The position numbers and the translations under genes are program-made. A stretch of 64,000 nucleotides of DNA from positions 124,001 to 188,000 of the forward strand of contig CAYUQJ010000001.1 of NCBI GenBank assembly GCA_964446955.1, in the 5' to 3' direction. Every line of letters begins with the position of its first letter. Positions within the stretch are counted from its first letter, which is position 1. Positions 17,080-26,287 of the stretch are shown here, piece by piece. This DNA is from Leptolinea sp964446955 (GTDB lineage Bacteria > Chloroflexota > Anaerolineae > Anaerolineales > Anaerolineaceae). Below the pieces are notes generated by a model. The model saw nothing but the letters and a program-made list of their open reading frames with translations, searched no databases and was not told where the DNA came from.

Positions 17080-17934
17080 TCAAACAGAAATTGCCCGGAT
17101 CATCGAATCCGATTCTTCAATAAATCCTGGGATGATCTCAGCCAATTCTTCAATCATCTTATCGGAGAACCCGTAGTATTCTATGGCCTTTGGATCAAGG
17201 TGGTATTGCAGTCCGTCACGGCCAATTCCTATGCCGAGTATCATGATCACGTAATCCGCCAGATGAACGGCATAGGCAAGCGCCCGTCCTTCTTTCGAAT
17301 GTTCCGGTTCATGGTGGTGCGCGATGGCATCCAACAAGCGGGGAGGCAGATTCCAACGGCGGGCCAATTCAGCACCCAGTATGGCATGGTCAATTCCGAA
17401 ATACTGCTCCTCAAGGTCTGAGAAGGATTTGTCTTTTAATTCTGGAACTGAAAGATCAATAGTCTGGATAAGAGATTCAAGGGCAAGTTTGCCGATATCT
17501 GCGAGAAGACCGCCTGTATAGGCTTCCTCTGCCAATTCGTATCCTTTATCCTTGGCAATCTCACGAGCGGCTCCGGCAACGGCAATGGAATGTTTCCACA
17601 GATCACCTTTGTCAAGACCATACCCTTTTACAGGGCGATCCATCATGCTGGCTACCGTTGACGCCAGGATGACATTCCGTACAGCCTGTTGTCCGAGTAC
17701 AACCACGGCCTGGGTGACTGTGGTTACTGGTTGCCGCAAACCGTAATAAGCGGAATTCGCCCAGCGAAGAACGAGCATCGCGAGCGATTGGTCAAGGGAT
17801 AATATCTGACCAATTTCTGTCATGTTAGTTTTGGGGTTACGAATAAGGGAAAGAACCTTCTGTGCCACTTCTGGCATGGCTGGAAGGTCACTTAGGTTGG
17901 CTAGCAATTGGGATATCGATGCCGGTTTTTCCAT
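17080..17934 (-). CDS. HDOD-domain signalling protein
   Basis: The 284-residue protein is an HDOD domain almost throughout: ISQLLANLSDLPAMPEVAQKVL, then ILSLDQSLAMLVLRWANSAYYG, then the VTQAVVVLGQQAVRNVIL block, and HHHEPEH in the C-terminal half. HDOD proteins are HD-GYP relatives without a consistent catalytic set and act in signalling, often with motility, stress or c-di-GMP pathways. No receiver or GGDEF domain is attached. The ATG at 17934 has AAAGGG about eight bases upstream and a promoter at 17997-18025. Confidence 0.88.
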   Translation of the reverse strand: MEKPASISQLLANLSDLPAMPEVAQKVLSLIRNPKTNMTEIGQILSLDQSLAMLVLRWANSAYYGLRQPVTTVTQAVVVLGQQAVRNVILASTVASMMDRPVKGYGLDKGDLWKHSIAVAGAAREIAKDKGYELAEEAYTGGLLADIGKLALESLIQTIDLSVPELKDKSFSDLEEQYFGIDHAILGAELARRWNLPPRLLDAIAHHHEPEHSKEGRALAYAVHLADYVIMILGIGIGRDGLQYHLDPKAIEYYGFSDKMIEELAEIIPGFIEESDSMIRAISV

Positions 17935-17996
17935 TTACACCCTTTAATACCGGAATAATTGACCTGTTAGGTAACGGTCAGATTGATATTTAAATC

Positions 17997-18025
17997 AGTA
18001 TAAATCAAATACCACTGGCATTCAA
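17997..18025 (-). promoter_or_regulatory. Candidate sigma70 promoter for the HDOD-methyltransferase pair
   Basis: On the minus strand TTGAAT (18025-18020) and TATACT (18002-17997) are spaced by 17 bases. The expected start site is about 55 bases ahead of the HDOD ATG. It is inferred from sequence pattern only. Confidence 0.6.
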
Positions 18026-18086
18026 CAAAAACCCTATAAATTTATTCAGATTTTATGATTTACAAAAGTGTCAGGTGTATAATAAA

Positions 18087-18115
18087 TATACCCTACCCCC
18101 CAGGGGGGGGGTATA
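18087..18115 (+). promoter_or_regulatory. CsoR-type copper operator overlapping the csoR ribosome binding site
   Basis: TATACCC at the left and GGGTATA at the right frame a C-run followed by a G-run, giving an imperfect GC-rich palindrome of the kind bound by CsoR. The nine-G run ends seven bases ahead of the csoR ATG at 18118 and must also serve as the Shine-Dalgarno region. A TATAAT at 18078-18083 just upstream may be the -10 box, so bound repressor would cover the transcription start. Confidence 0.8.
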
Positions 18116-18117
18116 AG

Positions 18118-18384
18118 ATGATAAAAAAAGATAAATTGATGCGGTTGCGAAACGTAGAAGGCCACATCCGTGGAATCGAACGGATGATGGAAGAAGGTGC
18201 TTATTGCATTGATGTAATACGCCAGATCCAGGCTGTTCAGGCCGCGTTAAGTAAGATCAGTGCCGGCGTTTTGGAAGATCACCTTAATTCTTGTGTGATT
18301 ACCGCCATTAGAGGAGAAGACCCTGCTGAAAGAGAACGAGTATTGCAGGAAATTCACGAAATTTTCTCGAAAGGACATCGATAA
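18118..18384 (+). CDS. csoR: Copper-sensing repressor, CsoR/RcnR family
   Basis: CsoR is a four-helix tetrameric repressor released from DNA by Cu(I). Starting at the ATG 18118 it has 88 residues; a longer frame to 18055 would run through the operator. Cys30, His55 and Cys59 reproduce the spacing of the known Cu(I) ligands Cys36-His61-Cys65 of the mycobacterial protein, so copper specificity is well supported over nickel or sulfide branches. The N-terminal RLRNVEGHIRGIERMM is the family's DNA-binding helix. It heads the copZ-copA operon. Confidence 0.93.
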   Translation: MIKKDKLMRLRNVEGHIRGIERMMEEGAYCIDVIRQIQAVQAALSKISAGVLEDHLNSCVITAIRGEDPAERERVLQEIHEIFSKGHR

Positions 18385-18426
18385 TCCATTGTTGGCATAG
18401 TCATATGTTTGAAAATTGGAGTTTAG

Positions 18427-18630
18427 ATGAATACTTTAAAAGTACGGGTTCCAAATATTAATTGCGGTCATTGTGTTATGACAATCAAAAACGAACTCCT
18501 GGAATTGGAAGGTGTTCAAAAAGTTGAGGGAGATCCGGCTACAAAAATGATAATGATAGACTTTACTGATCCGGCAACGGAAGAAACAATCAAAAAGTTG
18601 TTATCCGAGATCAATTTCCCCGCTGAATAA
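18427..18630 (+). CDS. Heavy-metal-associated domain copper chaperone, CopZ-like
   Basis: The 67-residue protein is a single ferredoxin-like HMA domain. The metal site reads NCGHC (Cys13 and Cys16), in place of the more usual MTCxxC. CopZ-type chaperones carry Cu(I) to the CopA ATPase in the cytosol. GGAG lies about six bases ahead of the ATG. It is 42 bases after csoR and five bases before copA, which supports the copper assignment. Confidence 0.87.
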   Translation: MNTLKVRVPNINCGHCVMTIKNELLELEGVQKVEGDPATKMIMIDFTDPATEETIKKLLSEINFPAE

Positions 18631-18635
18631 TAAGT

Positions 18636-21062
18636 ATGAATACAAAAAGTCAGATCATCCTGCCGATTACAGGGATGACGTGCGCGAATTGTGTTGCCGC
18701 TGTTGAACGAAATCTAAAAAAAGAAAATGGAGTTCAATCAACAGTAGTAAACCTTTCAAGTGAACGGGCGGTCGTTGAGTACGACCCCGCCTTGACCGGG
18801 TTGAGATCGCTTGTAAAACGAATTGAACGTGCAGGGTACGGGATCGCATATGGTGAATTGGATCTTATCGTGCCCGGATTAAGCGACCCAACAGATGCCG
18901 ATCGGATTGATAACAGCTTATCCTCCATGCATGGTGTATTACAGACCGGAATAAATCTATCAATAGAGACGGTTCGGGTGAAATACATCCCGACTGTAAT
19001 CAATAAAAACGAGATAGTTGATGCAATCTCCTCGGTTGGATTTAAACCGGCCGAAGCAGGAGATTTTTATGAAGATATTGAAGGGAAAGCCAGAAAGAGG
19101 GAGGCTAATGAACAGAAGCGGCTTCTAATCATTGGATTGGTCTTTTCCATTCCTCTATTTACCATTTCCATGGCCGGGGATATTGGGTTATTTCCCATGG
19201 ATGTTACGCATTCCCTTTGGTTCCGGTTGATCATGCTAGTTCTGGCAACACCGGTTCAATTCTATGTTGGTTGGCAATATTTCGTGGGGGCGTATAAATC
19301 TCTGCGGAATGGGTCTGCCAATATGGATGTATTGGTCGCTTTAGGATCATCGACGGCATTTCTCTATTCACTGCCAGTGACATTCGGCCTGATCAAGGGG
19401 CATGTATATTTTGAAACAGCTGCTGTGATCATAACATTGATTAAATTGGGAAAGTATCTTGAAGCACAGGCAAAGGGCAAGACGGGCGATGCCATCAAGA
19501 AATTGATGGGATTACGTCCAAAGACGGCCCGGATTATCCGAAGCGGTCATGAGGTTGAAATTCCAGTAGAAGATGTACGTATTGGGGATAGTGTCCTGAT
19601 AAAGCCGGGTGAGAAACTGCCAGTCGACGGAATTGTTATCGAAGGTCATTCATCGGTTGACGAATCAATGCTGACCGGGGAGTCTATACCGGTGGAGAAA
19701 CTGCCTGGCACAATGGTTATCGGGGCGACCATAAACAAACAGGGTTCCTTTATATATGAAGCAACCAAAGTTGGAAGGGATACTGTTCTGGCTCAGATCA
19801 TCCGGCTTGTTGAGGAAGCCCAGGGAAGCAAGGCTCCCATCCAAAAAATGGCAGATCGTGTATCCAGTATTTTTGTTCCCGCTGTGATTTTTCTTGCTCT
19901 ATTAACATTCTTCGGATGGATCCTGTTGGGCCCATCAATTCCAGCGGGTGCGGAGAACACACCCCTTACACGGGCTATCATCAATATGGTTGCCGTTCTG
20001 GTAATTGCCTGTCCGTGTGCGATGGGATTGGCAACTCCGACCGCCATAATGGTTGGAACAGGCAAAGGGGCTGGTTTGGGAATACTTATCAAATCGTCGG
20101 AAGCATTAGAACGGGCGGGATCGGTGCGGATGGTCGTTCTGGATAAGACTGGAACCGTCACACGCGGAGAACCGTCTGTCACCGGACTTTTTCCAATCAA
20201 TGGTCTTTCCGAGGAGATTCTGCTGGTATTGGCGGCTTCGTTGGAAAAAAGAAGTGAACATCCACTTGGAGAAGCTATCGTCACGGAAGCCGAAGGTCGT
20301 GGATTATCCCTGTTATCTGTAGATTCGTTTGCTTCAGAAACAGGGAGGGGTGTTCGTGGGGTAGTGAATGGTCGGAATGTATTAGTGGGTAACGCCAGAA
20401 TGATGGATGAAAATGGTATTAACTGGAAGGATTATTCCGGTTATATAGAAAAATCCCAACGCGATGGGAATACAACCATGATGGTGGCTATTGATGGTAA
20501 TCTGGCGGGAATCGTTTCAGTCGCGGATACTGTGAAAGAGACTTCGGCAGAGGCGATCCGGGTCATGCGCAAGATGGGATTGGAGGTTGCCATGATTACC
20601 GGCGATAATCGTCAGACGGCCGAAGCGGTAGCCCGGAATGTGGGGATTAATACAATAATCGCGGATGTTTTACCGGAGCAGAAAGTGGAAGCGATCAAAA
20701 AGATCCAGGAAAGGGGAATTCCGGTCGCCATGGTAGGTGATGGAATTAATGATGCACCGGCGCTGGCACAAGCGGATGTTGGGATTGCCATAGGAACAGG
20801 AACGGATGTCGCGATAGCATCTGCTCCTATTGTGCTGGTTGGTGGAGACCTGAAAGGCGTTACAAGGGCTATTCGATTGTCACAATTGACCTTGAAGACT
20901 ATTAAGCAAAATTTGTTCTGGGCATTTTTTTACAATGTCATCCTTATACCAGTTGCAGCATTTGGATTACTCATTCCCATATTTGCAGCGGGGGCGATGG
21001 CATTCAGCAGTGTCTTCGTGGTTTCCAACAGCCTCAGGCTGAACCGTAAATCTATAGAATAA
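18636..21062 (+). CDS. copA: Cu(I)-exporting P1B-type ATPase
   Basis: This 808-residue P-type ATPase pumps Cu(I) out of the cytosol. It has an N-terminal HMA domain with CANC (Cys16, Cys19) and a second HMA-like domain (about 75-145) that has lost its CxxC. The transport site CPC is at 459-461, the phosphorylated Asp503 is in DKTGT, His542-Pro543 is the HP motif, and GDGIND is at 701-706. The last two helices have FYN and MAFSS, the pattern of copper-specific type 1B-1. About eight transmembrane helices are predicted. It follows the CopZ-like gene by five bases. Confidence 0.96.
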   Translation: MNTKSQIILPITGMTCANCVAAVERNLKKENGVQSTVVNLSSERAVVEYDPALTGLRSLVKRIERAGYGIAYGELDLIVPGLSDPTDADRIDNSLSSMHGVLQTGINLSIETVRVKYIPTVINKNEIVDAISSVGFKPAEAGDFYEDIEGKARKREANEQKRLLIIGLVFSIPLFTISMAGDIGLFPMDVTHSLWFRLIMLVLATPVQFYVGWQYFVGAYKSLRNGSANMDVLVALGSSTAFLYSLPVTFGLIKGHVYFETAAVIITLIKLGKYLEAQAKGKTGDAIKKLMGLRPKTARIIRSGHEVEIPVEDVRIGDSVLIKPGEKLPVDGIVIEGHSSVDESMLTGESIPVEKLPGTMVIGATINKQGSFIYEATKVGRDTVLAQIIRLVEEAQGSKAPIQKMADRVSSIFVPAVIFLALLTFFGWILLGPSIPAGAENTPLTRAIINMVAVLVIACPCAMGLATPTAIMVGTGKGAGLGILIKSSEALERAGSVRMVVLDKTGTVTRGEPSVTGLFPINGLSEEILLVLAASLEKRSEHPLGEAIVTEAEGRGLSLLSVDSFASETGRGVRGVVNGRNVLVGNARMMDENGINWKDYSGYIEKSQRDGNTTMMVAIDGNLAGIVSVADTVKETSAEAIRVMRKMGLEVAMITGDNRQTAEAVARNVGINTIIADVLPEQKVEAIKKIQERGIPVAMVGDGINDAPALAQADVGIAIGTGTDVAIASAPIVLVGGDLKGVTRAIRLSQLTLKTIKQNLFWAFFYNVILIPVAAFGLLIPIFAAGAMAFSSVFVVSNSLRLNRKSIE

Positions 21063-21199
21063 TCTGAAACAAAGAAGAATTGCCAGCATTAAAGCTGTCG
21101 TTAAAATAATGCGCATAGACACTAATCCTTGACTGTAAGAAATGAAATTTGGGTCAGCATGGTAAAATAACTCAAATTACATAAAAAATCGAGGTTAGC

Positions 21200-23200
21200 A
21201 TGTCGAATACCACTATCCAAGAGCGCGCGATAAACACCATCCGATTTTTATCTGCCGATGGCGTACAAAAAGCCAATTCCGGACATCCCGGTTTGCCAAT
21301 GGGGGCAGCAGCTATTGCCTATACCATTTGGACGAAACATCTCAGACATAACCCAAAGAACCCCAAATGGTTTGATAGAGACAGATTTGTTCTATCCGGC
21401 GGACATGGATCAATGCTTTTATATAGCATGCTTCATCTCACTGGTTACGATCTTCCAATGGATCAATTGAAACAATTCCGGCAGTGGGATTCCATTACTC
21501 CCGGTCATCCGGAGGTGGGTCTCACCCCGGGAATTGAAACAACAACCGGCCCGTTAGGACAGGGACTAGGGAATGCTGTTGGTATGGCTGTTGCCGAAGC
21601 TCACCTGGCCGCAGTTTACAATAAAGATGGACATGACATCATTGATCATACGACATATGTTGTTGCCGGAGATGGTGATCTTATGGAAGGTGTAGCGTCA
21701 GAAGCAGCCAGTTTTGCCGGGCATCAGAAGCTGGGGAAACTGATCTGCTTTTATGATGACAACAGCATCAGCATTGACGGGTCAACAGAACTGGCTTTCA
21801 CCGAAGACCGCGGTAAACGCTTTGAGGCATACGGTTGGCAGGTTCTCAAAGTGGATGATGGCAATGACGTGGCCAAGGTTGACAGGGCGATTAAAAAAGC
21901 CAAAAAGGACCCGCGACCCACTTTGATTATGTGCAAGACCATTATTGGGTATGGCCTTCCAACAAAACAGGGAACACATAAAGCTCATGGCGAGCCGGCC
22001 GGTGAAGAAGAATTAATGTCGGCCAAAGAAAAACTCAACTGGTCAAAAGAATCATTCTACATACCCGATGATGTAGCCCGTGAATTCAAGAAATGTGTAT
22101 CGCGCGGGAAAAAGATGGAAGCTGAGTGGAATAAGCGCTTTGCTGATTACGCGAACGTTTTCCCGGCAGAGGCAGAGGAATTGAAACGCCGTATCTCTGG
22201 AAACTTACCAGAAGGCTGGGAAAAATCCTTGCCGGTGTTTGACGCCGATACCAAGGGAATGGGCAGCCGTGTGGCTTCTGGCAAAGTCATCAACGCGTTA
22301 GCCGGTACATTGCCAGAGTTGATCGGTGGTTCAGCCGACCTGGCACCCAGCAACAATACCTGGATCAACGGAAGCCCCGCATTTCAGGTTGGCCATCGTG
22401 AAGGGAAGAATTTCCATTTTGGCGTTCGAGAACACGGAATGGCGGCGATTGTGAACGGTATGGCAGTTCATGGCGGCATCCGTCCGTATGGTGCGACTTT
22501 CCTGGTTTTTGCAGATTATTGCCGTGGCGCTTTGCGTGTAGGGGCTCTTTCTCACATGCCAGCGACATGGATTTTCACCCATGACAGTATTGGACTTGGT
22601 GAAGACGGGCCAACCCATCAGCCGGTGGAAACGATTGCTTCCCTTCGTGTGATTCCAAATCTTCTGGTCATTCGTCCTGCTGATGCGAACGAAACTGCAG
22701 AAGCCTGGAAGGTGGCTCTAAAAAATACAAAACGGCCTACCGTACTGGCATTAAGCCGCCAGAACCTACCGACCCTGGATCGCAAGGTTGTTGCTTCAGC
22801 ATCGGGTGTGGAAAAAGGTGCCTATGTATTGGCTGATCTGGGTGGCAAGAAACCAGAGATCATTCTGATGGCCAGCGGTTCGGAAGTTGGTCTTGTATTG
22901 GATGCTGCTCAAAAACTGGCATCTGAAGGACGTGGCGTTCGGGTTGTCTCATTCCCATCATGGGAGCTTTTCAAAGAACAATCTGCGCAATATCGTGAAT
23001 CGGTCCTGCCGTCTGATATTACAAGGCGCGTTGCCGTCGAAGCCGGAGCAACGTTTGGATGGGAAAAATGGGTTGGTGAAAAAGGTTCTGTGATTGGCAT
23101 CGATAGATTTGGCGCTTCCGCTCCAGGAAAGATCGTTATGGAAAAATTTGGCTTCTCTGTAGATAATGTGGTTGAAGAAGCCAGGAAAACCTTAGGATAA
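21200..23200 (+). CDS. tkt: Transketolase
   Basis: Transketolase moves two-carbon units between sugar phosphates in the pentose phosphate pathway with thiamine diphosphate. The 666-residue protein is full length and shows the SGHPGLPMG and GGHGSMLLY substrate/cofactor blocks, the ThDP motif GDGDLMEGVASEAASFAGH ending in NSISIDG, and the catalytic-domain FGVREHGMAAIVNG and HDSIGLGEDGPTHQPVE. GAGG lies five bases ahead of the ATG. It is followed by the transaldolase-isomerase fusion, and the two form a non-oxidative pentose phosphate module. Confidence 0.97.
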   Translation: MSNTTIQERAINTIRFLSADGVQKANSGHPGLPMGAAAIAYTIWTKHLRHNPKNPKWFDRDRFVLSGGHGSMLLYSMLHLTGYDLPMDQLKQFRQWDSITPGHPEVGLTPGIETTTGPLGQGLGNAVGMAVAEAHLAAVYNKDGHDIIDHTTYVVAGDGDLMEGVASEAASFAGHQKLGKLICFYDDNSISIDGSTELAFTEDRGKRFEAYGWQVLKVDDGNDVAKVDRAIKKAKKDPRPTLIMCKTIIGYGLPTKQGTHKAHGEPAGEEELMSAKEKLNWSKESFYIPDDVAREFKKCVSRGKKMEAEWNKRFADYANVFPAEAEELKRRISGNLPEGWEKSLPVFDADTKGMGSRVASGKVINALAGTLPELIGGSADLAPSNNTWINGSPAFQVGHREGKNFHFGVREHGMAAIVNGMAVHGGIRPYGATFLVFADYCRGALRVGALSHMPATWIFTHDSIGLGEDGPTHQPVETIASLRVIPNLLVIRPADANETAEAWKVALKNTKRPTVLALSRQNLPTLDRKVVASASGVEKGAYVLADLGGKKPEIILMASGSEVGLVLDAAQKLASEGRGVRVVSFPSWELFKEQSAQYRESVLPSDITRRVAVEAGATFGWEKWVGEKGSVIGIDRFGASAPGKIVMEKFGFSVDNVVEEARKTLG

Positions 23201-23448
23201 ATAATGCCTCTAGGGGAGGGCGGACTAATTGCCAGCGGGAATGAAAGAAGGGTGTGACGGAAAGATTTTTATCCTGATGCCAGAAAGTTTTCATATCCGG
23301 GAGGCGCAATAAATAACCAGATCAAATAAGATTACCCGGACAGCAATGTCCGGGTAATTGAAAGTACGGTACGCAATTTTCATTTTTTGTACAATAGAAA
23401 TCGTAAGGTTACACGTTTTACGTGGAAACAACAGAAAGAAGGAAGCAT
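23201..23448. other. Intergenic region between transketolase and transaldolase-isomerase with a perfect 12-bp hairpin
   Basis: The 248-base gap has no credible gene. It contains a perfect inverted repeat, ATTACCCGGACA / TGTCCGGGTAAT at 23331-23358 with a four-base loop. No T-run follows it, so it is not a textbook terminator on either strand. A TACAAT at 23390-23395 could be a -10 box for the downstream gene, but I see no matching -35 box. Confidence 0.5.
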
Positions 23449-26226
23449 ATGGCAAAATCCAGTTTGCAGCAATTGGTTGATGCGGGTCAGTCTCCATGGC
23501 TTGATAATATTGACCGTCGGCAATTAAAGAATGGTGGTTTGGCACAATTGATCTCCGATGGAGATGTCACGGGGGTAACTTCCAATCCGACCATATTTAA
23601 TAATGCCATCGGTGGTTCACGGATTTATGATGAAACAATCGAACCCATGGCTCTGGCAGGCAATGATCCTGAATCGATTTTTTTCCAACTGGCGATCGAA
23701 GATATCCGAAAAGCGGCTGATCTTTTCCGTCCAACTTATGATCAGACAAACGGGGCGGATGGTTATGTAAGCCTTGAAGTCAGCCCAAAGCTCGCGCGAA
23801 GTACAAAAAAGACAGTTGAACAGGCGAAATGGTTATGGAGCCTGTTGGATCGTCCGAATGTGATGATAAAGATCCCTGCTACGATACAGGGTTTACCAGC
23901 TATAACTGCGGTAATAGCGGAAGGTATTAATGTAAATGTGACGCTTATTTTCTCTCCTGAACGGTATGTCGAAGTAACCGACGCATACATGAGAGGGTTG
24001 GAGAAACGATTAAAGGCCAAAAAGCCCATTGATCACGTTGCGTCAGTCGCATCGTTTTTTGTTTCCCGTATTGATACCAAAGTTGATCCACGATTGAAGG
24101 CAATTGTGGAATCCGGAGGTGCGAACGGAAAATTGGCTGGCAGCCTGATGGGTAAATCGGCTGTATCAACATGCAAGAATGTGTATGGAATATTTGAGGA
24201 ATTATTCTCTTCTGATAGGTTTAAAAAGCTAGCCGCTAAAGGTGCGCGTCCGCAGAGAGCTTTGTGGGCATCTACCAGTATGAAGAATCCGGCGTACAGA
24301 GACGTTCTATATGTTGAAGAACTGATCGGCGCAAATACCGTAAATACTATGCCGCCAGCCACGGTAACAGCTTTCAAAGATCATGGTGTTGTGGGCAAAG
24401 GAGCTTCAGAAGGGCAGGCTGAGGCGAAGAAAGTCCTATCCGATCTTGCTTCCCTGGGAATCGATATGGCCGTTGTATCTGCCGAATTGGAAGATGAAGG
24501 CGTCAAATCCTTTATCAATTCCTATAAGGAATTACTTAAGACAATTGATAAAAGGTCAAAAGAATTCCGGAAGAATATGGGATTGTTGGTTGAACCTGTA
24601 CAGGCTGCCATTAAGACACTGGAGGATAACGATTTTGTCCGTCGGATGTACGAAAAAGATGCCACCCTTTGGACAACTGACGCGGAAGGACAGAAGGAAA
24701 TCAAGAACCGGTTGGGATGGCTTCAGGCACCGGAAAAAGGTTTTGGAATTATCGAAGAGATAGAACCGCTTCTGGCACAATGTTTGGAAGAAGGTATGTC
24801 CCGGATACTTTTGCTCGGTATGGGTGGATCATCTCTCGGTGTGGAAACAATGGCGAGCATACTTGGAACTGGTGAAAAAGGGATGGAGTTGCGCATTCTC
24901 GATATGACCAATCCAGACCAGGTGTTGACTTCTGCCCACTGGGCTTCCCTGAAGAAAACCCTTTTCATTGTCGGTTCCAAATCGGGGGGCACAAGTGAGA
25001 GTAATGCTTTCATGGATTATTTCTGGGAAAAGGCACAAAAAACGCTCGGCAAAAAAGCCGGACGGCATTTTGTTGCAATCACAGATCCTTGCACAAGTCT
25101 GGTAAAAGTGGCTGAGGAGCGCGGATTCCGCAGGGTATTCCTCAGTGATCCGGAGGTGGGAGGACGTTACTCTGCCCTTACCATGTTTGGACTGGCACCA
25201 TCGGTGTTGATGGGACACAATACCCGCAGTCTATTGAAGATTGCCAATGAATCCAGTTATCTTTGTTCTCCGATTTCTCCGGTGACCAGGAATCCGGGTG
25301 TGATGCTGGGTGCCTTTATGGGGGCTGGTGCATTGAAAGGCAAAGATAAAGTCACTCTGATCGCGGATCCGGAGTTGGCTGCATTTGGCCCGTGGGTTGA
25401 ACAGTTGATTGCAGAAAGCTCAGGCAAGGACGGCAAAGGAATTATTCCTGTTGATAATGAGCCGAAATTGGATTTCTATTCCACGGACAGAGTTTTTGTC
25501 TACCTGCGGTTAAACGGGAAGATGGATCGACTGGCAGCTAAAGTCAAACGAGCTGGCCACCCGTTATTAGTATTACCCTGGGAGTCTTGTTATGAATTGG
25601 GTGGCGCATTTGTCCAATGGGAAGTAGCCACTGCAGCAGCGTGCTGTCTGTTGCAGGTCAATCCTTTTGATCAACCCGATGTTCAGGATAGTAAAGTTAG
25701 AACAAAACAGCTTACGGAAGCTTATATAAAAGATGGAAAACTCCCCTCAGAAAAGCCCTTGTGGGAAAACGAAGATTCCGTAGTGTATGGTGAAAATCTG
25801 GAAACCGCAGCGAACGCGGAAACCCTGGCTGAGGTTGTCAAGGCTTTTCTAGCGAAAACCAGGGTGGGTGATTATGTCGGGATCAATGCCTATGTTCCGC
25901 GAAATGATAAAACTCTTAATGAACTGAACAAGCTTCGGAGCGCAATTACCCGGAAAACTGTCACCGCCACTACATTGGGTTACGGACCACGGTTTCAGCA
26001 TTCAACAGGCCAACTTCATAAAGGAGGCCCAGACACCGGTGTATTTATTGAGATCACGGCTGAAACTGCTGGTGACGCAGATATCCCAGGTTGGGGTATG
26101 CCATTCAGTGTACTTGAAGCTGCCCAAGCACTGGGAGATTTTGAAACTTTGAAAGCACGAAAACGTCGGGTTATTCGTATTCACTTCAAGAAACCGTTCA
26201 AGCGAGGTTTGTTGGAGTTGAAGTAA
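23449..26226 (+). CDS. Bifunctional transaldolase / glucose-6-phosphate isomerase
   Basis: This is a fusion of two sugar-phosphate enzymes in 925 residues. Residues 1 to about 365 are a TalB/TalC-like transaldolase (WLDNIDRRQL at the start, GDVTGVTSNPTIF, and the Schiff-base lysine in MIKIPAT). About 380-925 is a phosphoglucose isomerase-like SIS domain pair (LGMGGSSLGVE, VGSKSGGTSES). I choose the ATG at 23449 because GAAGGAAG lies about five bases upstream; an in-frame GTG at 23422 is possible. The fused form is known in several bacteria, including Chloroflexota. Substrate channelling is a guess. Confidence 0.94.
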   Translation: MAKSSLQQLVDAGQSPWLDNIDRRQLKNGGLAQLISDGDVTGVTSNPTIFNNAIGGSRIYDETIEPMALAGNDPESIFFQLAIEDIRKAADLFRPTYDQTNGADGYVSLEVSPKLARSTKKTVEQAKWLWSLLDRPNVMIKIPATIQGLPAITAVIAEGINVNVTLIFSPERYVEVTDAYMRGLEKRLKAKKPIDHVASVASFFVSRIDTKVDPRLKAIVESGGANGKLAGSLMGKSAVSTCKNVYGIFEELFSSDRFKKLAAKGARPQRALWASTSMKNPAYRDVLYVEELIGANTVNTMPPATVTAFKDHGVVGKGASEGQAEAKKVLSDLASLGIDMAVVSAELEDEGVKSFINSYKELLKTIDKRSKEFRKNMGLLVEPVQAAIKTLEDNDFVRRMYEKDATLWTTDAEGQKEIKNRLGWLQAPEKGFGIIEEIEPLLAQCLEEGMSRILLLGMGGSSLGVETMASILGTGEKGMELRILDMTNPDQVLTSAHWASLKKTLFIVGSKSGGTSESNAFMDYFWEKAQKTLGKKAGRHFVAITDPCTSLVKVAEERGFRRVFLSDPEVGGRYSALTMFGLAPSVLMGHNTRSLLKIANESSYLCSPISPVTRNPGVMLGAFMGAGALKGKDKVTLIADPELAAFGPWVEQLIAESSGKDGKGIIPVDNEPKLDFYSTDRVFVYLRLNGKMDRLAAKVKRAGHPLLVLPWESCYELGGAFVQWEVATAAACCLLQVNPFDQPDVQDSKVRTKQLTEAYIKDGKLPSEKPLWENEDSVVYGENLETAANAETLAEVVKAFLAKTRVGDYVGINAYVPRNDKTLNELNKLRSAITRKTVTATTLGYGPRFQHSTGQLHKGGPDTGVFIEITAETAGDADIPGWGMPFSVLEAAQALGDFETLKARKRRVIRIHFKKPFKRGLLELK

Positions 26227-26235
26227 TAATTATGA

Positions 26236-26273
26236 AGAGACCGCCTGGGTCAACCGGGCGGTCTCTTTTTTTT
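26236..26273 (+). terminator. Rho-independent terminator after the transaldolase-isomerase gene
   Basis: AGAGACCGCC (26236-26245) pairs with GGCGGTCTCT (26257-26266), the stem extends inward by three more pairs including one wobble, and eight T follow (26266-26273). It starts ten bases after the stop codon. On the minus strand the T-run is missing, so it serves mainly the plus strand. Confidence 0.93.
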
Positions 26274-26287
26274 CAGGGTATCAGAAT

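Noticed and set aside
19793..20284. Minus-strand open frame of 163 codons
   Set aside because: Antisense to the CopA core including CPC and DKTGT; no ribosome site.
21129..21168. TTGACT and TAAAAT ahead of transketolase as a promoter
   Set aside because: The boxes are 28 bases apart, too far for one sigma70 promoter.
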